Assembly (NCBI RefSeq): GCF_008727715.1
Contig: NZ_CP044218.1
Location: 2,428,501 to 2,492,500, forward strand
Direction of reading: 5' to 3'
Length of the DNA: 64,000 nt
Source: Mesorhizobium terrae
Lineage (GTDB): Bacteria > Pseudomonadota > Alphaproteobacteria > Rhizobiales > Rhizobiaceae
Below, in pieces: positions 36,845 to 45,508 of this stretch. The number at the start of each line of letters is the position of its first letter. Position 1 is the stretch's first letter. A program made the translations under genes and the position numbers. The notes under the pieces are model-generated. The model saw nothing but the letters and a program-made list of their open reading frames with translations, did no database searches and was not told where the DNA came from.

Positions 36845-37618
36845 TTGAATCCGATACATCCTGCGACGGTTCTGGCCAAGGTGCGCCGCTATGAGGCGGC
36901 GGGCTTTCGTGCCTGGCCGGCGGCGGCCGTGCATTACGATGGAACCTGGGTGGTGCGGCTGACGGCAGGCCATCCGGCGAAGCGGCTCAATTCCATCAAT
37001 CCGCTCGATCCCGGCGACGTTCATCACCTGGCAGAGCGTATCGCGCGCGCCGGCCGTCGTTTCGAAGCCTATGGCCGGCCGCTCACCTTCCGCATGTCGC
37101 CGCTCGCCGGTGCCGCGCTTTCGCGCCATCTCGACGCCGAAGGGTGGTCGCGTTTCGACGAATCCATGGTCATGCGCATGCCGCTGACCAAGGCCTCGGT
37201 CGAAAACGTCATCGATCAGATTCCGCTGAAGGACATCGGCCGTTTCGTATCCGCGGCGCTCAAGGTACACGATGCGGATCCGCTGTTGAGGCCCGGCCTG
37301 TCGGAGATCATTGGCGCAATCCAGCCGGAGGCGGGGCTGTTCGCCTCGGAACGCGGCGACGAAGCCCTGGCAACGCTGATCTGTGTGCATGACGGCGATC
37401 TGGCCGGGCTGTTCGATATCGCCACAGACAAGTCTGTCCGGCGTCAGGGCCACGGCCGCCAACTGATCCTGTCGGCGCTCAAATGGGCCCGCTTGCGCGG
37501 CGCGCGCGAAGCCTGGCTGCAGGTCGAGGCCGACAACGCGCCGGCGCTGTCGCTCTATGCGTCGTTGGGTTTTGAAGAAGTCTATCGCTATCACTATCGA
37601 CGGTTGCCTTCCACATGA
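36845..37618 (+). CDS. GNAT family N-acetyltransferase
   Basis: A 257-residue protein with a TTG start four bases after argJ; GGAG lies inside the argJ end. The C-terminal GNAT core holds LFDIATDKSVRRQGHGRQLILSALKWA (acetyl-CoA loop) and LQVEADNAPALSLYASLGFEEVYRYHY. The N-terminal half looks like a degenerate second GNAT module. It overlaps the downstream mutT start (ATGA), so argJ-GNAT-mutT is one operon, an arrangement I recall as conserved in rhizobia. Substrate unknown. Confidence 0.88.
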   Translation: MNPIHPATVLAKVRRYEAAGFRAWPAAAVHYDGTWVVRLTAGHPAKRLNSINPLDPGDVHHLAERIARAGRRFEAYGRPLTFRMSPLAGAALSRHLDAEGWSRFDESMVMRMPLTKASVENVIDQIPLKDIGRFVSAALKVHDADPLLRPGLSEIIGAIQPEAGLFASERGDEALATLICVHDGDLAGLFDIATDKSVRRQGHGRQLILSALKWARLRGAREAWLQVEADNAPALSLYASLGFEEVYRYHYRRLPST

Positions 37619-38037
37619 AGGCCGAACCGTCGAAAGGAAAACGTCTGCTTCTGGTCGTCGCTTGCGCGCTGGTCGACGCCGACGGTCGCGTGCTGATCGC
37701 GCAGCGTCCTGAAGGCAAGCAACTTGCCGGCATGTGGGAGTTTCCTGGCGGCAAGGTCGAGCCGGGCGAGACGCCGGAAGAATGTTTGGTGCGCGAGTTG
37801 CACGAGGAACTTGGCATCGAGACCAAGACGGCCTGCCTGGCGCCGCTGACCTTCGCCAGCCATAGCTACGACGACTTCCACCTGCTGATGCCGCTTTATG
37901 TCTGTCGGCGTTTCTGGGGTACGCCGGAGCCGAAGGAGGCGCAGGCACTGAAATGGGTGCGTCCACGCCAGATGCGTGACTATCCGATGCCACCGGCCGA
38001 CGCGCCGTTGATCCCGTTCCTGATCGATCTGCTCTGA
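37615..38037 (+). CDS. mutT: MutT-type Nudix 8-oxo-dGTP pyrophosphatase
   Basis: Sanitises oxidised nucleotides, 140 residues. The Nudix box is complete: GGKVEPGETPEECLVRELHEELGI (residues about 44-67), with preceding MWEFPGGK. N-terminal VACALVDADGRVLIAQRPEGKQLAGMW is the typical MutT start. The C-terminal half is unlike MutY fusions. The ATG overlaps the stop of the GNAT gene by four bases, coupling translation. Confidence 0.93.
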   Translation: MKAEPSKGKRLLLVVACALVDADGRVLIAQRPEGKQLAGMWEFPGGKVEPGETPEECLVRELHEELGIETKTACLAPLTFASHSYDDFHLLMPLYVCRRFWGTPEPKEAQALKWVRPRQMRDYPMPPADAPLIPFLIDLL

Positions 38038-38132
38038 CAGCTCCCGATTAGCGTTAACAGAAGATTTATCCAGTCGTGAAAGATTGAACGATGGCTGCGG
38101 CAAAACGATTGCCGTGCTTGGGGAGCCGTCGC

Positions 38133-38444
38133 ATGAGCCTCGACCAGGATTGGGACAGCATACGGCCACGCCGACCGCTCGTGGCCGCGGGTGGCGGGCT
38201 TCTGCGGATCACGCTCCTGTTCGGATCGGCCGCCGTCGCGCTTTCGCTCCTCGGCGCTTCCTATCTCGACAGTCGCATCGAACAGCGTTTTGCCAGCGAT
38301 TTTCCGCCGGCTGGGATCGACATGATGAGCACCGGTTCGATCGGCAAGCAGAACACCTACACCATCCGGCGCAGCGTGTTGCAGGCGACGCCGGATGCCG
38401 TCTGCATCATCCATCGCGACGGCAGCCTGACCGGCGCGTGCTAG
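38133..38444 (+). CDS. Single-span membrane protein of unknown function
   Basis: A 103-residue protein with a basic N-terminus (SIRPRRPLVAAGG), one helix (about 30-48, ITLLFGSAAVALSLLGASYL) and a probably periplasmic tail (TYTIRRSVLQATPDAVCIIHRDGSLTGAC) with two cysteines. The ATG at 38133 has GGGAG upstream. It precedes the Flp pilin gene by 94 bases. I recall such small proteins upstream of Flp pilins in rhizobia, but I do not know a function. Confidence 0.7.
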   Translation: MSLDQDWDSIRPRRPLVAAGGGLLRITLLFGSAAVALSLLGASYLDSRIEQRFASDFPPAGIDMMSTGSIGKQNTYTIRRSVLQATPDAVCIIHRDGSLTGAC

Positions 38445-38538
38445 GCGGCCAAACACAAATTCACCGGCCGTTAAGCCTGCCTCGTTAACCTTTGTAAATC
38501 AGTGAACGCTAAGGTTCTTTCGCAGGGGAAAGGCTACC

Positions 38539-38721
38539 ATGGCATTGTTGCGGCGATTTCTGAGAAACGACACGGGGGCGACGGCCATCGAATATGCGCT
38601 GGTTGCCTCTCTGATGGCTGCCGCCATCATCCTGGGCTTCGGCAGTGCTGCTGATGCGCTGAAATACCTCTTCAGCGACAACAACAGCAAGCTTGTCCAG
38701 GCGCTGGGTAATGGTAACTGA
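38539..38721 (+). CDS. Flp/Fap-type pilin
   Basis: A 60-residue type IVb pilin precursor. The leader MALLRRFLRNDTG is cut by prepilin peptidase before ATAIEYALVASLMAAA, with the conserved Glu-Tyr pair, and a helix runs to about residue 48. The C-terminus is short and polar. GGGGAAAGG lies before the ATG. No tad/cpa assembly gene is nearby, so assembly must be supplied by a Tad system elsewhere or the gene is a stray copy. Confidence 0.92.
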   Translation: MALLRRFLRNDTGATAIEYALVASLMAAAIILGFGSAADALKYLFSDNNSKLVQALGNGN

Positions 38722-38730
38722 CCGGCTTAT

Positions 38731-39603
38731 CTAGCTTTTATCGCCGTCTTCCAGGATCTTGGCCAGAGAGACAGCGGCCGAGCCGGGCCTGAGCGGCTTT
38801 TGCTGCGATGCGTCCGGCGCCCAACCCGACAGCCAAACGATGGAAAAACTTGCCCTGACGCGGCCGTCGCCGTCGGAAAACCGTTCGGCGTAAATTTCGG
38901 CGGCGCGCGCCAACATTGCCCGGCTTGCCGGTCGCCGGCTGCGGTCGACCAGGAAGTTCGTTTCCCCCATAGCCCTCAGATCCCGCATCAGGCCGAACGG
39001 CGTGTCATAACGCACCGTTATCGTCTCGATGTCTGTGACGGGCAAGGCGAGACCTGCCCGCTGCAGCAGCGCACCGGCGTCACGCACATCGGCGAACGGA
39101 ATGACGCGCGGGCTGGCGCCGCCATGGAGTTCGGTTTCGGCGGCAAGCAGGCTTTCGCGCAATTCGGCCAGCGTCCCGGCACCGGCCATCGCGCCGAGGA
39201 AGAGCCCGTCCGGCTTCAGTGCGCGGCGGATCTGCGCCAGCATGCCGGGGATATCGTTCGTCGATTGCAACGCGAGCAGTGAAACCGCCAGATCGAGGCT
39301 GTCGGGCTCGAACGGCACGGTTTCGGCCGTGGCCACTATCCCTTCCTCGCCGGCTAGAAACGCGGGGTCCGCTTCGACGCGGACGATTTCGGCGACTTTG
39401 CCGCTTGCGGTGAGGGCGTGGGTTGCGTGTGCAGTCTGGCAGAACAGCGTCGCTCCGCGGGCGAACTGGCGTTCGACGGCGGCCAGCCGATCGGCAAGAT
39501 CGTCGGCAATGCGCCGCATGAGGAAGTCGGCACCCGCGGTCGGTCGGGCGAGTGCCCGGCGTTTGTGTGTCAGCCAAAGAGCTGTATCGAACAAGGGCTG
39601 CAA
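38731..39603 (-). CDS. SAM-dependent methyltransferase (NDUFAF5/BioC-like)
   Basis: A 290-residue class I methyltransferase, TTG start. IFDR-like opening (LFDTALWLTHKRRALAR), the acidic motif after EIVRVEADPAFL and the motif FEPDSLDLAVSLLALQSTNDIPGMLAQIRRALKPDGLFLGAM are typical of BioC/NDUFAF5 relatives. NDUFAF5 acts in complex I assembly in mitochondria; here a role is not fixed. It is divergent from comF with a short gap and convergent to the pilin gene. Confidence 0.83.
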   Translation of the reverse strand: MQPLFDTALWLTHKRRALARPTAGADFLMRRIADDLADRLAAVERQFARGATLFCQTAHATHALTASGKVAEIVRVEADPAFLAGEEGIVATAETVPFEPDSLDLAVSLLALQSTNDIPGMLAQIRRALKPDGLFLGAMAGAGTLAELRESLLAAETELHGGASPRVIPFADVRDAGALLQRAGLALPVTDIETITVRYDTPFGLMRDLRAMGETNFLVDRSRRPASRAMLARAAEIYAERFSDGDGRVRASFSIVWLSGWAPDASQQKPLRPGSAAVSLAKILEDGDKS

Positions 39604-39658
39604 CGACGGGTCCTGCTTCTGCTATGCTGCGACTGCAGGCAATCACGTGGCCGATCCG

Positions 39659-40432
39659 ATGGCTGATATCAAGGGCCTAACCCAAACGGCGTTGCAATGG
39701 CCGGCGCGGATCTTGTTTCCCCCGGTCTGCGCCGGTTGTCGACGCCACGTCTCGCAGCCAGGGGTTCTATGCGGCGATTGCTGGCCGAAGCTCAGGTTGC
39801 TCGAGCGGCCCTGGTGCCCGGTCATGGGCACGCCCTTCACGCACGACATGGGCGAGGGCTTTCTGTCCGCCGAGGCCATCGCCGATCCACCGCCCTTCGA
39901 GCGAGCCCGCGCGGCCGCCGCCTATTCGGGCGTTGCCAGGCAAATGGTGCAGGCGCTGAAATATCATGACCGGACCGACCTCGCACCATGGATGGCGCGC
40001 TGGATGATGCGGGCCGGCGCCGAACTGATAGCCGAGGCGGATGCCATCGTTCCGGTGCCGCTGCACTGGCGCCGCTTCTTTCGTCGCCAGTTCAACCAAT
40101 CGGCCGAACTCGGTCGCGCCCTGGCTGCGCAGTCGGGCCGGCGTTTCGCGCCCCAGGCGGTGCGGCGCGTGAAGATGACACGCCAGCAGGTTGGCCTGGA
40201 GCGAAGCCAGCGCGAGGACAATGTACGGGCAGCCTTTCGCGTGCCGGCCGAGGCGGAAATCGATATAGCAGGGCGCCGCATGCTCGTGGTCGACGACGTC
40301 TATACGACCGGAGCGACTGCGCGCGCTGTCGCCAAGGCGCTGAAAAGAGGCGGTGCCGCCGCGGTCGACGTACTAACCTTCGCGCGGGTTCTGCCGGGGG
40401 ACTTTCGGCCCGACGAGTCCGAGACTATATAG
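39659..40432 (+). CDS. comF: ComF family protein (phosphoribosyltransferase)
   Basis: A 257-residue ComF-type protein. An N-terminal zinc ribbon (CAGCRRHVSQPGVLCGDCW) is followed by a phosphoribosyltransferase fold with the PRPP loop MLVVDDVYTTGATARA near the C-terminus and VVPVPLHWRRFFRRQFNQS before it. Related proteins work in DNA uptake and natural transformation, but ComF also occurs in non-competent bacteria. Followed 29 bases later by grxC. ATG 39659 is chosen; a GTG four codons upstream is possible. Confidence 0.92.
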   Translation: MADIKGLTQTALQWPARILFPPVCAGCRRHVSQPGVLCGDCWPKLRLLERPWCPVMGTPFTHDMGEGFLSAEAIADPPPFERARAAAAYSGVARQMVQALKYHDRTDLAPWMARWMMRAGAELIAEADAIVPVPLHWRRFFRRQFNQSAELGRALAAQSGRRFAPQAVRRVKMTRQQVGLERSQREDNVRAAFRVPAEAEIDIAGRRMLVVDDVYTTGATARAVAKALKRGGAAAVDVLTFARVLPGDFRPDESETI

Positions 40433-40461
40433 ATTTCATGACAAGACAGGATTGTTGACCC

Positions 40462-40731
40462 ATGGTCGACGTGACGATTTATACGCGCATGATGTGCGGC
40501 TATTGCGCGGCCGCCAAACGCCTGCTCGACAAGAAGGGCGTTGCCTATACCGAACATGATGCCTCGTTCTCGCCGGATCTGCGCCAGGAAATGATCCAGC
40601 GAGCCAACGGCCGTGCCACTTTCCCGCAGATTTTTGTGGGTGACGTGCATGTCGGCGGCTGCGATGATCTGCATGCGCTGGAAGCTGCCGGCCGGCTCGA
40701 TGCCCTGATCGCCGGCACCGCGCCGCGCTGA
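40462..40731 (+). CDS. grxC: Glutaredoxin 3
   Basis: An 89-residue dithiol glutaredoxin. The CGYC active site lies at residues 12-15 of MVDVTIYTRMMCGYC; glutathione contacts appear in TFPQIFVGDVHVGGCDDL. It reduces mixed disulfides with glutathione. It follows comF and is followed 33 bases later by the nitrilase-family gene, likely in one operon. Confidence 0.96.
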   Translation: MVDVTIYTRMMCGYCAAAKRLLDKKGVAYTEHDASFSPDLRQEMIQRANGRATFPQIFVGDVHVGGCDDLHALEAAGRLDALIAGTAPR

Positions 40732-40764
40732 GCGCTCGGAATTATCGAAAGCGAGGACGAGACC

Positions 40765-41631
40765 ATGGGTGTTTTCAAGGCCGCCGCCATTCAGATGCGG
40801 TCGGGCACCAGCCCGGAACGTAACGCCGCCGACATGGAGCAGCTGGTTCGTGAGGCCGTGGCCATGGGCGCGAGCTATGTGCAGACCCCCGAGATGACCG
40901 GCGCGCTGGTGCGTGACAAGGACGCCAAGCGAACCGTTTTCACCAGCGAGGACAAGGACGTCGTCGTCGCCAAAGCGCGGCAGCTGGCGCGGGAACTCGG
41001 CATCCATTTTCACATCGGCTCGACCGCCATTCTGCGGGACGATGGCAAGCTCGCCAACCGCGCGCTGTTGATCGCTCCGGACGGAACGACGCTCGCTTCC
41101 TATGACAAGATCCACATGTTCGACGTCGATCTCGACAATGGCGAGAGCTGGCGCGAATCCGCCGCCTATGAGCCGGGAACCGATGCCGCCGTTGTCGATC
41201 TTGCTGGCCTGAAGCTCGGCTTCGCCATCTGCTACGACCTGCGCTTCCCGCAGCTTTTCCGCACCGAGGCGCTGGCTGGTGCCGCGGTCCTTTCGGTTCC
41301 GGCGGCCTTCACCCGTCAGACCGGCGAGGCGCATTGGCATGTGTTGCTGAGGGCACGAGCCATTGAGAACGGCGCCTTCGTCATAGCCGCCGCCCAGGGC
41401 GGGCTGCATGAGGATGGTCGCGAGACCTATGGCCATTCGCTGATCGTCGACCCTTGGGGCCGCATTCTGGCCGAGGCAGCCCATGACGAGCCCTCGGTGA
41501 TCGTGGCCGAAATCGATCCGGCGCAATCTGTGGCCGCCCGCGCCAAGATACCCAATCTGAAGAATGCGCGCGAATTCTCGCTGCGTCGTTTCGATGGCGA
41601 ACCGGCCTCGCTGAGGGGAGCCGCATCTTGA
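40765..41631 (+). CDS. Carbon-nitrogen hydrolase, Nit1/omega-amidase-like
   Basis: A 288-residue nitrilase-superfamily amidase. The catalytic triad is visible as Glu43 (TPEM), Lys115 (YDKIHMFD) and Cys156 (GFAICYDLRFPQLF). The layout matches bacterial Nit (deaminated glutathione amidase) proteins. It follows grxC; a link to glutathione repair is attractive but inferred. Its stop overlaps the TTG start of the DUF1178 gene by three bases. Confidence 0.9.
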   Translation: MGVFKAAAIQMRSGTSPERNAADMEQLVREAVAMGASYVQTPEMTGALVRDKDAKRTVFTSEDKDVVVAKARQLARELGIHFHIGSTAILRDDGKLANRALLIAPDGTTLASYDKIHMFDVDLDNGESWRESAAYEPGTDAAVVDLAGLKLGFAICYDLRFPQLFRTEALAGAAVLSVPAAFTRQTGEAHWHVLLRARAIENGAFVIAAAQGGLHEDGRETYGHSLIVDPWGRILAEAAHDEPSVIVAEIDPAQSVAARAKIPNLKNAREFSLRRFDGEPASLRGAAS

Positions 41632-42053
41632 TCCGCTTCTCGCTGATATGTGAGCGTGAGCATGATTTCGAAGGCTGGTTTCGCTCCAACGACGATTTCG
41701 ACAAGCAGAAGAAGCGCGGTTTCGTCGAATGCCCGGTCTGCGGTTCGCACAGGGTGGAAAAGGCGCTGATGGCGCCCGCCGTGTCGACCAGCCGCAAGCA
41801 GGAAAAGATCGGGCTTGCCATGGGCGACCAGCAGCGCCAGGCGATGGCGCAACTGAAGGCGCTGGCCGACAAGATGCGCGAAAATTCCGACTATGTCGGC
41901 GACAAGTTCGCCGAGGAAGCGCGCAAGATCCATTTCGGTGAAGCCGACCCGCGCGGCATCTACGGCGAGGCGACGCTCGACGAGGCCAAGAGCCTGGCAG
42001 AGGACGGCGTCGAATTCTTGCCGATACCGGCATTCCCAGACGATCGCAACTGA
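41628..42053 (+). CDS. DUF1178 family protein
   Basis: A 141-residue protein that starts at a TTG within TTGATC, overlapping the nitrilase stop; GAGGGGAG lies upstream. It opens MIRFSLICEREHDFEGWFRSN with a CPVC motif nearby (one Cys in LIC, two in CPVC), suggesting a small zinc site. The C-terminal half (EARKIHFGEADPRGIYGEAT) is the DUF1178 core. Function is unknown; in rhizobia it sits after the Nit gene. Confidence 0.9.
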   Translation: MIRFSLICEREHDFEGWFRSNDDFDKQKKRGFVECPVCGSHRVEKALMAPAVSTSRKQEKIGLAMGDQQRQAMAQLKALADKMRENSDYVGDKFAEEARKIHFGEADPRGIYGEATLDEAKSLAEDGVEFLPIPAFPDDRN

Positions 42054-42093
42054 ACTGCTAGCCGACTCGCGGCCGGTAATTCCTGGTCGCTGT

Positions 42094-42588
42094 TCAGCCC
42101 TTTCCATCCAGTCCCCTGATCAGCTTTTCGAGCAGGCCGGCCAGCCGGTCCTGTTCTTCGCTCGTCAGCACGGAAAGGACCTGGTGTTCGTTTTCGACAT
42201 GGGCGGTCACCGCCTCGTCGATCAATGTCCGGCCCTTTTCCGTCAGTTGCACGATGACGCCACGGCGATCCTGCGGGTGCGGACCGCGCGCGATCAATCC
42301 GGCCTTTTCCAGCCGGTCGAGCCGATTGGTCATGGCGCCCGACGTCACCATCGTCGCTTCGTAGAGTTCCGTCGGCGTCAGGGCAAAGGGCGCACCAGAA
42401 CGCCGTAAGGTCGCCAGCACGTCGAATTCGCCGGATTGCAGGCCGAACCGGGCGAAGAGCGGGTTCAGCTTGTCGCGCGCGACAACGAAGGCCGCATAGC
42501 TGAGGCGGCCAAATACCGCCATCGGCCTGACGTCGAGATCCGGCCTCTCCTTTTGCCATTGCGCCACCGCGTTCGCTGCACGATCCAT
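42094..42588 (-). CDS. MarR family transcriptional regulator
   Basis: A 164-residue winged-helix repressor. The helix-turn-helix is LTPTELYEATMVTSGAMTNRLDRLEKAGLI with the wing after DRRGVIVQLTEKG. It is divergent from an FMN reductase gene. A palindromic site, ATCTTGACACTAAGAT (42606-42621), lies between them and overlaps a TTGACA -35. It probably represses the reductase-DMT operon and itself. The inducing ligand is unknown; quinones or oxidants are plausible because of the target. Confidence 0.88.
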   Translation of the reverse strand: MDRAANAVAQWQKERPDLDVRPMAVFGRLSYAAFVVARDKLNPLFARFGLQSGEFDVLATLRRSGAPFALTPTELYEATMVTSGAMTNRLDRLEKAGLIARGPHPQDRRGVIVQLTEKGRTLIDEAVTAHVENEHQVLSVLTSEEQDRLAGLLEKLIRGLDGKG

Positions 42589-42605
42589 CTAGCTCACCGT
42601 AAAGT

Positions 42606-42621
42606 ATCTTGACACTAAGAT
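42606..42621. promoter_or_regulatory. Probable MarR operator
   Basis: ATCTT and AAGAT half-sites are six bases apart, with TTGACA (42609-42614) as a -35 inside the site. The site sits between marR (starts 42588) and the reductase (starts 42688). Confidence 0.6.
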
Positions 42622-42687
42622 TCTTTCTATTAAATGATATGCCATCGATCAGCGGCCGCCAAGTGGCCTCGCGTGGAAGGATACAAA

Positions 42688-43257
42688 ATGACCAAAGTGG
42701 CCGTACTCGTCGGCAGTCTGCGCCAGGAATCGTTCAGCCGTAAGGTGGCGAAGGCGTTGGCGGAGCTGACGCCATCTCTCGTTCTCGATTTCATTGATAT
42801 CGGCGCGGTGTCCTATTTCAACGAGGACCTTGAGGCGAACCCGCCCGCCGACTGGCAGGCTCTCCGCCGTCGCGTTTCGTCTGCCGATGCCGTGCTTTTC
42901 GTCACCGCTGAATATGTGCGTTCGGTGCCCGGTGTGCTGAAGAACGCCATCGACATCTGCGCGCGGCCCTACGGGCAGGGCGTGCTGATCGGCAAGCCGG
43001 CAGCGGTGATCTCGACGTCGGTGGGTGCGGTCGGCGGTTTTGGCGCCAACCATCACCTCAGACAGTCGCTCGCCTCGCTGGACATGGCGGTGCTTGGTCA
43101 ACCGGAAGCCTATATCGGCAATACCGGTGCACTGTTCGACGCCGACGGCGCCTTGGTGGACGAACGGACGCGCAAGTTCCTCGCCACCTTTGGCGAGACA
43201 TTCGAAACATTCATCCAACGTCAGGCGGCTCGGACCGAGCAGAGGCGCGTTGCCTGA
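42688..43257 (+). CDS. NADPH-dependent FMN reductase/quinone reductase
   Basis: A 189-residue flavodoxin-fold reductase (ArsH/ChrR/azoreductase-like). FMN phosphate loop VGSLRQESFSRKVAKAL and the flavin-contact stretch TAEYVRSVPGVLKNAIDICARP are typical. ATG 42688 has GGAAGG upstream. It is followed 22 bases later by a DMT permease, probably in one operon controlled by the divergent MarR. It would reduce quinones or metals. Confidence 0.88.
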   Translation: MTKVAVLVGSLRQESFSRKVAKALAELTPSLVLDFIDIGAVSYFNEDLEANPPADWQALRRRVSSADAVLFVTAEYVRSVPGVLKNAIDICARPYGQGVLIGKPAAVISTSVGAVGGFGANHHLRQSLASLDMAVLGQPEAYIGNTGALFDADGALVDERTRKFLATFGETFETFIQRQAARTEQRRVA

Positions 43258-43279
43258 ATTCGTAAAGGATACCGCAGTT

Positions 43280-44209
43280 ATGTCATCGTTGGCTCAAGAG
43301 AATCGCGCGGGCGCTTCCATGAAATCGGTCTGGGATTCGGCCTTTGGCCTGCTGCTGATCACAGGCGCCCTGCTGGGCCTGACATTGCCTCTCGGCAAGC
43401 TGGCGACGGCCAATGCCGTGTCGCCGATGTTATGGGCATTCATGACCTCGTTCGGCATCGGCGGCGTGCTTTTGCTCGTCCTTTTCTACAGGCGCCACCG
43501 TCTGGTGATGACTGGCCACAAGCTGCGCTACTACGTCATTGCGGCGGCGATCTCCTTCGCCATCCCGAACTTCCTGATCTTCTCGGCCATTCCCCATCTC
43601 GGTGCCGGCTACACCGGCATCATGTTCACGCTTTCGCCCGTGGTGACGTTGACGCTGTCGATCCTGTTCGGCGTGCGTCGACCCAACCTGCTTGGTATCG
43701 CGGGCATCGTGGTTGGGTTTGCTGGCGCGCTGGTCGTGGCACTCACCCGGGGCGAGGCCGGTCAGCCGGCCGACCTGTTCTGGGTCCTTGTCGGCCTGCT
43801 CATTCCCGTCTTCCTCGCGGCTGGCAACATCTATCGTACCATCGACTGGCCGACAGGCACCGACGCGATCGAACTCGCCGTCGGCAGTCACCTCGCGGCC
43901 GCTGCGATGTTGTTTGGCGGCCTGCTCATTGGCGGGCAGGCGGGCTCGTTCGGTACGCTTGCCCATGTGCCGTGGCTGGTGCTGGCACAGGTCATCATCG
44001 GAGCGGCGATGTTTGCCTTCTACTTCCGCCTCCAGGCCGTCGGCGGGCCGGTCTATCTCAGCCAGATCGGATATGTCGGCGCGGCCATCGCGCTGATTTC
44101 GGGCACGCTGTTCCTCGGGGAGCACTATCAGTGGCTGACCTGGGCGGGCGCCGCCATCATCGTGATCGGCGTCTTCATCACCACCAGGGCGCAGCGGCAG
44201 AAGGCCTGA
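43280..44209 (+). CDS. DMT superfamily permease (EamA)
   Basis: Ten-helix permease with two EamA repeats, 309 residues. Characteristic pieces are the proline-glycine-rich GLTLPLGKLATANAVSPMLW and GTLFLGEHYQWLTWAGAAIIVIGVF. ATG 43280 is chosen because AAAGGA lies 10 bases upstream; an internal ATG at 43319 would also serve. It likely exports a product of the upstream reductase pathway, or is an efflux partner, but the substrate is unknown. Convergent with ubiG. Confidence 0.87.
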   Translation: MSSLAQENRAGASMKSVWDSAFGLLLITGALLGLTLPLGKLATANAVSPMLWAFMTSFGIGGVLLLVLFYRRHRLVMTGHKLRYYVIAAAISFAIPNFLIFSAIPHLGAGYTGIMFTLSPVVTLTLSILFGVRRPNLLGIAGIVVGFAGALVVALTRGEAGQPADLFWVLVGLLIPVFLAAGNIYRTIDWPTGTDAIELAVGSHLAAAAMLFGGLLIGGQAGSFGTLAHVPWLVLAQVIIGAAMFAFYFRLQAVGGPVYLSQIGYVGAAIALISGTLFLGEHYQWLTWAGAAIIVIGVFITTRAQRQKA

Positions 44210-44219
44210 GCAATCCTGT

Positions 44220-44966
44220 TCAGGCGGCCTTTTCGGCGAGCACCATGTAGTTGACGTCCATGTCCTTGGAGCGCTGCCAGCGGTCGGCCAACGGGTTGTA
44301 GATGACACCGGAGCGGTCGGTGACGGCAAGGCCGGCACCGGTCAGCGCGCGCTCCAGTTCTTCCGGCCGTACCAGCTTGCCGAATTTGTGGGTACCGCGC
44401 GGCAGCCAGCGCAGCACATATTCGGCGCCGATAATGGCCAGCCCCAGCGCCTTCAGGGTGCGGTTGATGGTGGCGACGAACATGATGCCGCCGGGTTTCA
44501 CCATCTCGCCGCACTTGCCGACGAACAGGTCGATGTCGGCGACATGCTCGACCACTTCCATGTTGAGCACGACGTCGAATTTCTCGCCGGCGGCGGCCAG
44601 ATCCTCGGCCGTGGTGGCGCGATAGTCGACGGTGACCCCGGCTTCGGCCGCATGAAGCTTTGCCACTTCGATGTTGGTGCTGGAAGCGTCGGCGCCGACG
44701 ACCTCGGCGCCCAGACGGGCCATCGGTTCGCACAACAGACCGCCGCCGCAGCCGATGTCGAGAATGCGCAAGCCTTCGAAGGGCTGCGCCGCACGGGGGT
44801 CGCGGCCGAAACGAGTGGCGATCTGGTCGCGAATATAGGCCAACCGTACCGGGTTGAACTTGTGCAGCGGACGGAACTTTCCGTTCGGGTTCCACCATTC
44901 GGCTGCAAGGGCTGAAAAGCGCTCGACTTCTCCGGCGTCGATGGTCGACCGTCGGGGTTCTGGCAT
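44220..44966 (-). CDS. ubiG: Ubiquinone O-methyltransferase UbiG
   Basis: SAM methyltransferase for both O-methylation steps of ubiquinone synthesis, 248 residues. Motif I is [21 protein letters not shown], preceded by [18 protein letters not shown], the family signature. [16 protein letters not shown] is the C-terminal part. GGAG precedes ATG 44966. It faces the ArsR islet; in many rhizobia ubiG is divergent from lysC, so that islet looks inserted (inference). Confidence 0.95.
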   Translation of the reverse strand: MPEPRRSTIDAGEVERFSALAAEWWNPNGKFRPLHKFNPVRLAYIRDQIATRFGRDPRAAQPFEGLRILDIGCGGGLLCEPMARLGAEVVGADASSTNIEVAKLHAAEAGVTVDYRATTAEDLAAAGEKFDVVLNMEVVEHVADIDLFVGKCGEMVKPGGIMFVATINRTLKALGLAIIGAEYVLRWLPRGTHKFGKLVRPEELERALTGAGLAVTDRSGVIYNPLADRWQRSKDMDVNYMVLAEKAA

Positions 44967-45097
44967 GGCTTTGTCTCCTTCGGGGAGAAGGAAGTCAGCA
45001 GATGAGCGACGAATGTCAAGGCGGGTTTTCTGCGCGCGTCACTACGGCACGGTATCGCACTGCGGCGAAGCCCTTGTTTTCCAAAAGTTCTGCCTGG

Positions 45098-45508
45098 TCA
45101 AAGCGTCTCGGCAAGCGTCCGCAAATTTCCCGTGTATTCCTCCCAGCCGGCACCGAGCAGACGCAGCGTCGTCGCGGGTACTTGCCCATTGTGGGTCAAC
45201 ACCAGCCGCACGAAGCCCACGTGCTGCTGTAGCGAGAAGACGACGCGGCCGGCCGGCGCCTTGTCAGCGCAGTCGAACGACCAGGCCATGTGGGTCGGCG
45301 CCACGATTTCCAGCACCTCGACTTCGGTCCAGCCGCGCCAGCCTGGTACGGCTTCGCCGCTGATGCGAAAACGATGGCCGACGAGCGGTTTGAAATCGAC
45401 GGCAAAGAACCATTGCGCGATGAGCTTCGGGTCGGTGAGGCAGGCCCACACCGTAGCAAGCGAAGCGCGGATATCGCGCTCAAATATCAGATCGATCGGC
45501 TTCAGCAT
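45098..45508 (-). CDS. SRPBCC/AHSA1-type domain protein
   Basis: A 136-residue START-like protein. It starts MLKPIDLIFERDIRASLATVWACLTDPK and contains WFAVDFKPLVGHRF and VVFSLQQHVGFVRLVLTHNGQ, typical AHSA1-like parts. Its ATG overlaps the ArsR gene by 29 bases, so the two are coupled. ArsR-SRPBCC pairs are common; the SRPBCC partner has no fixed role, but it may bind or turn over a hydrophobic ligand. Frequently the regulator senses the same ligand. Confidence 0.85.
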   Translation of the reverse strand: MLKPIDLIFERDIRASLATVWACLTDPKLIAQWFFAVDFKPLVGHRFRISGEAVPGWRGWTEVEVLEIVAPTHMAWSFDCADKAPAGRVVFSLQQHVGFVRLVLTHNGQVPATTLRLLGAGWEEYTGNLRTLAETL

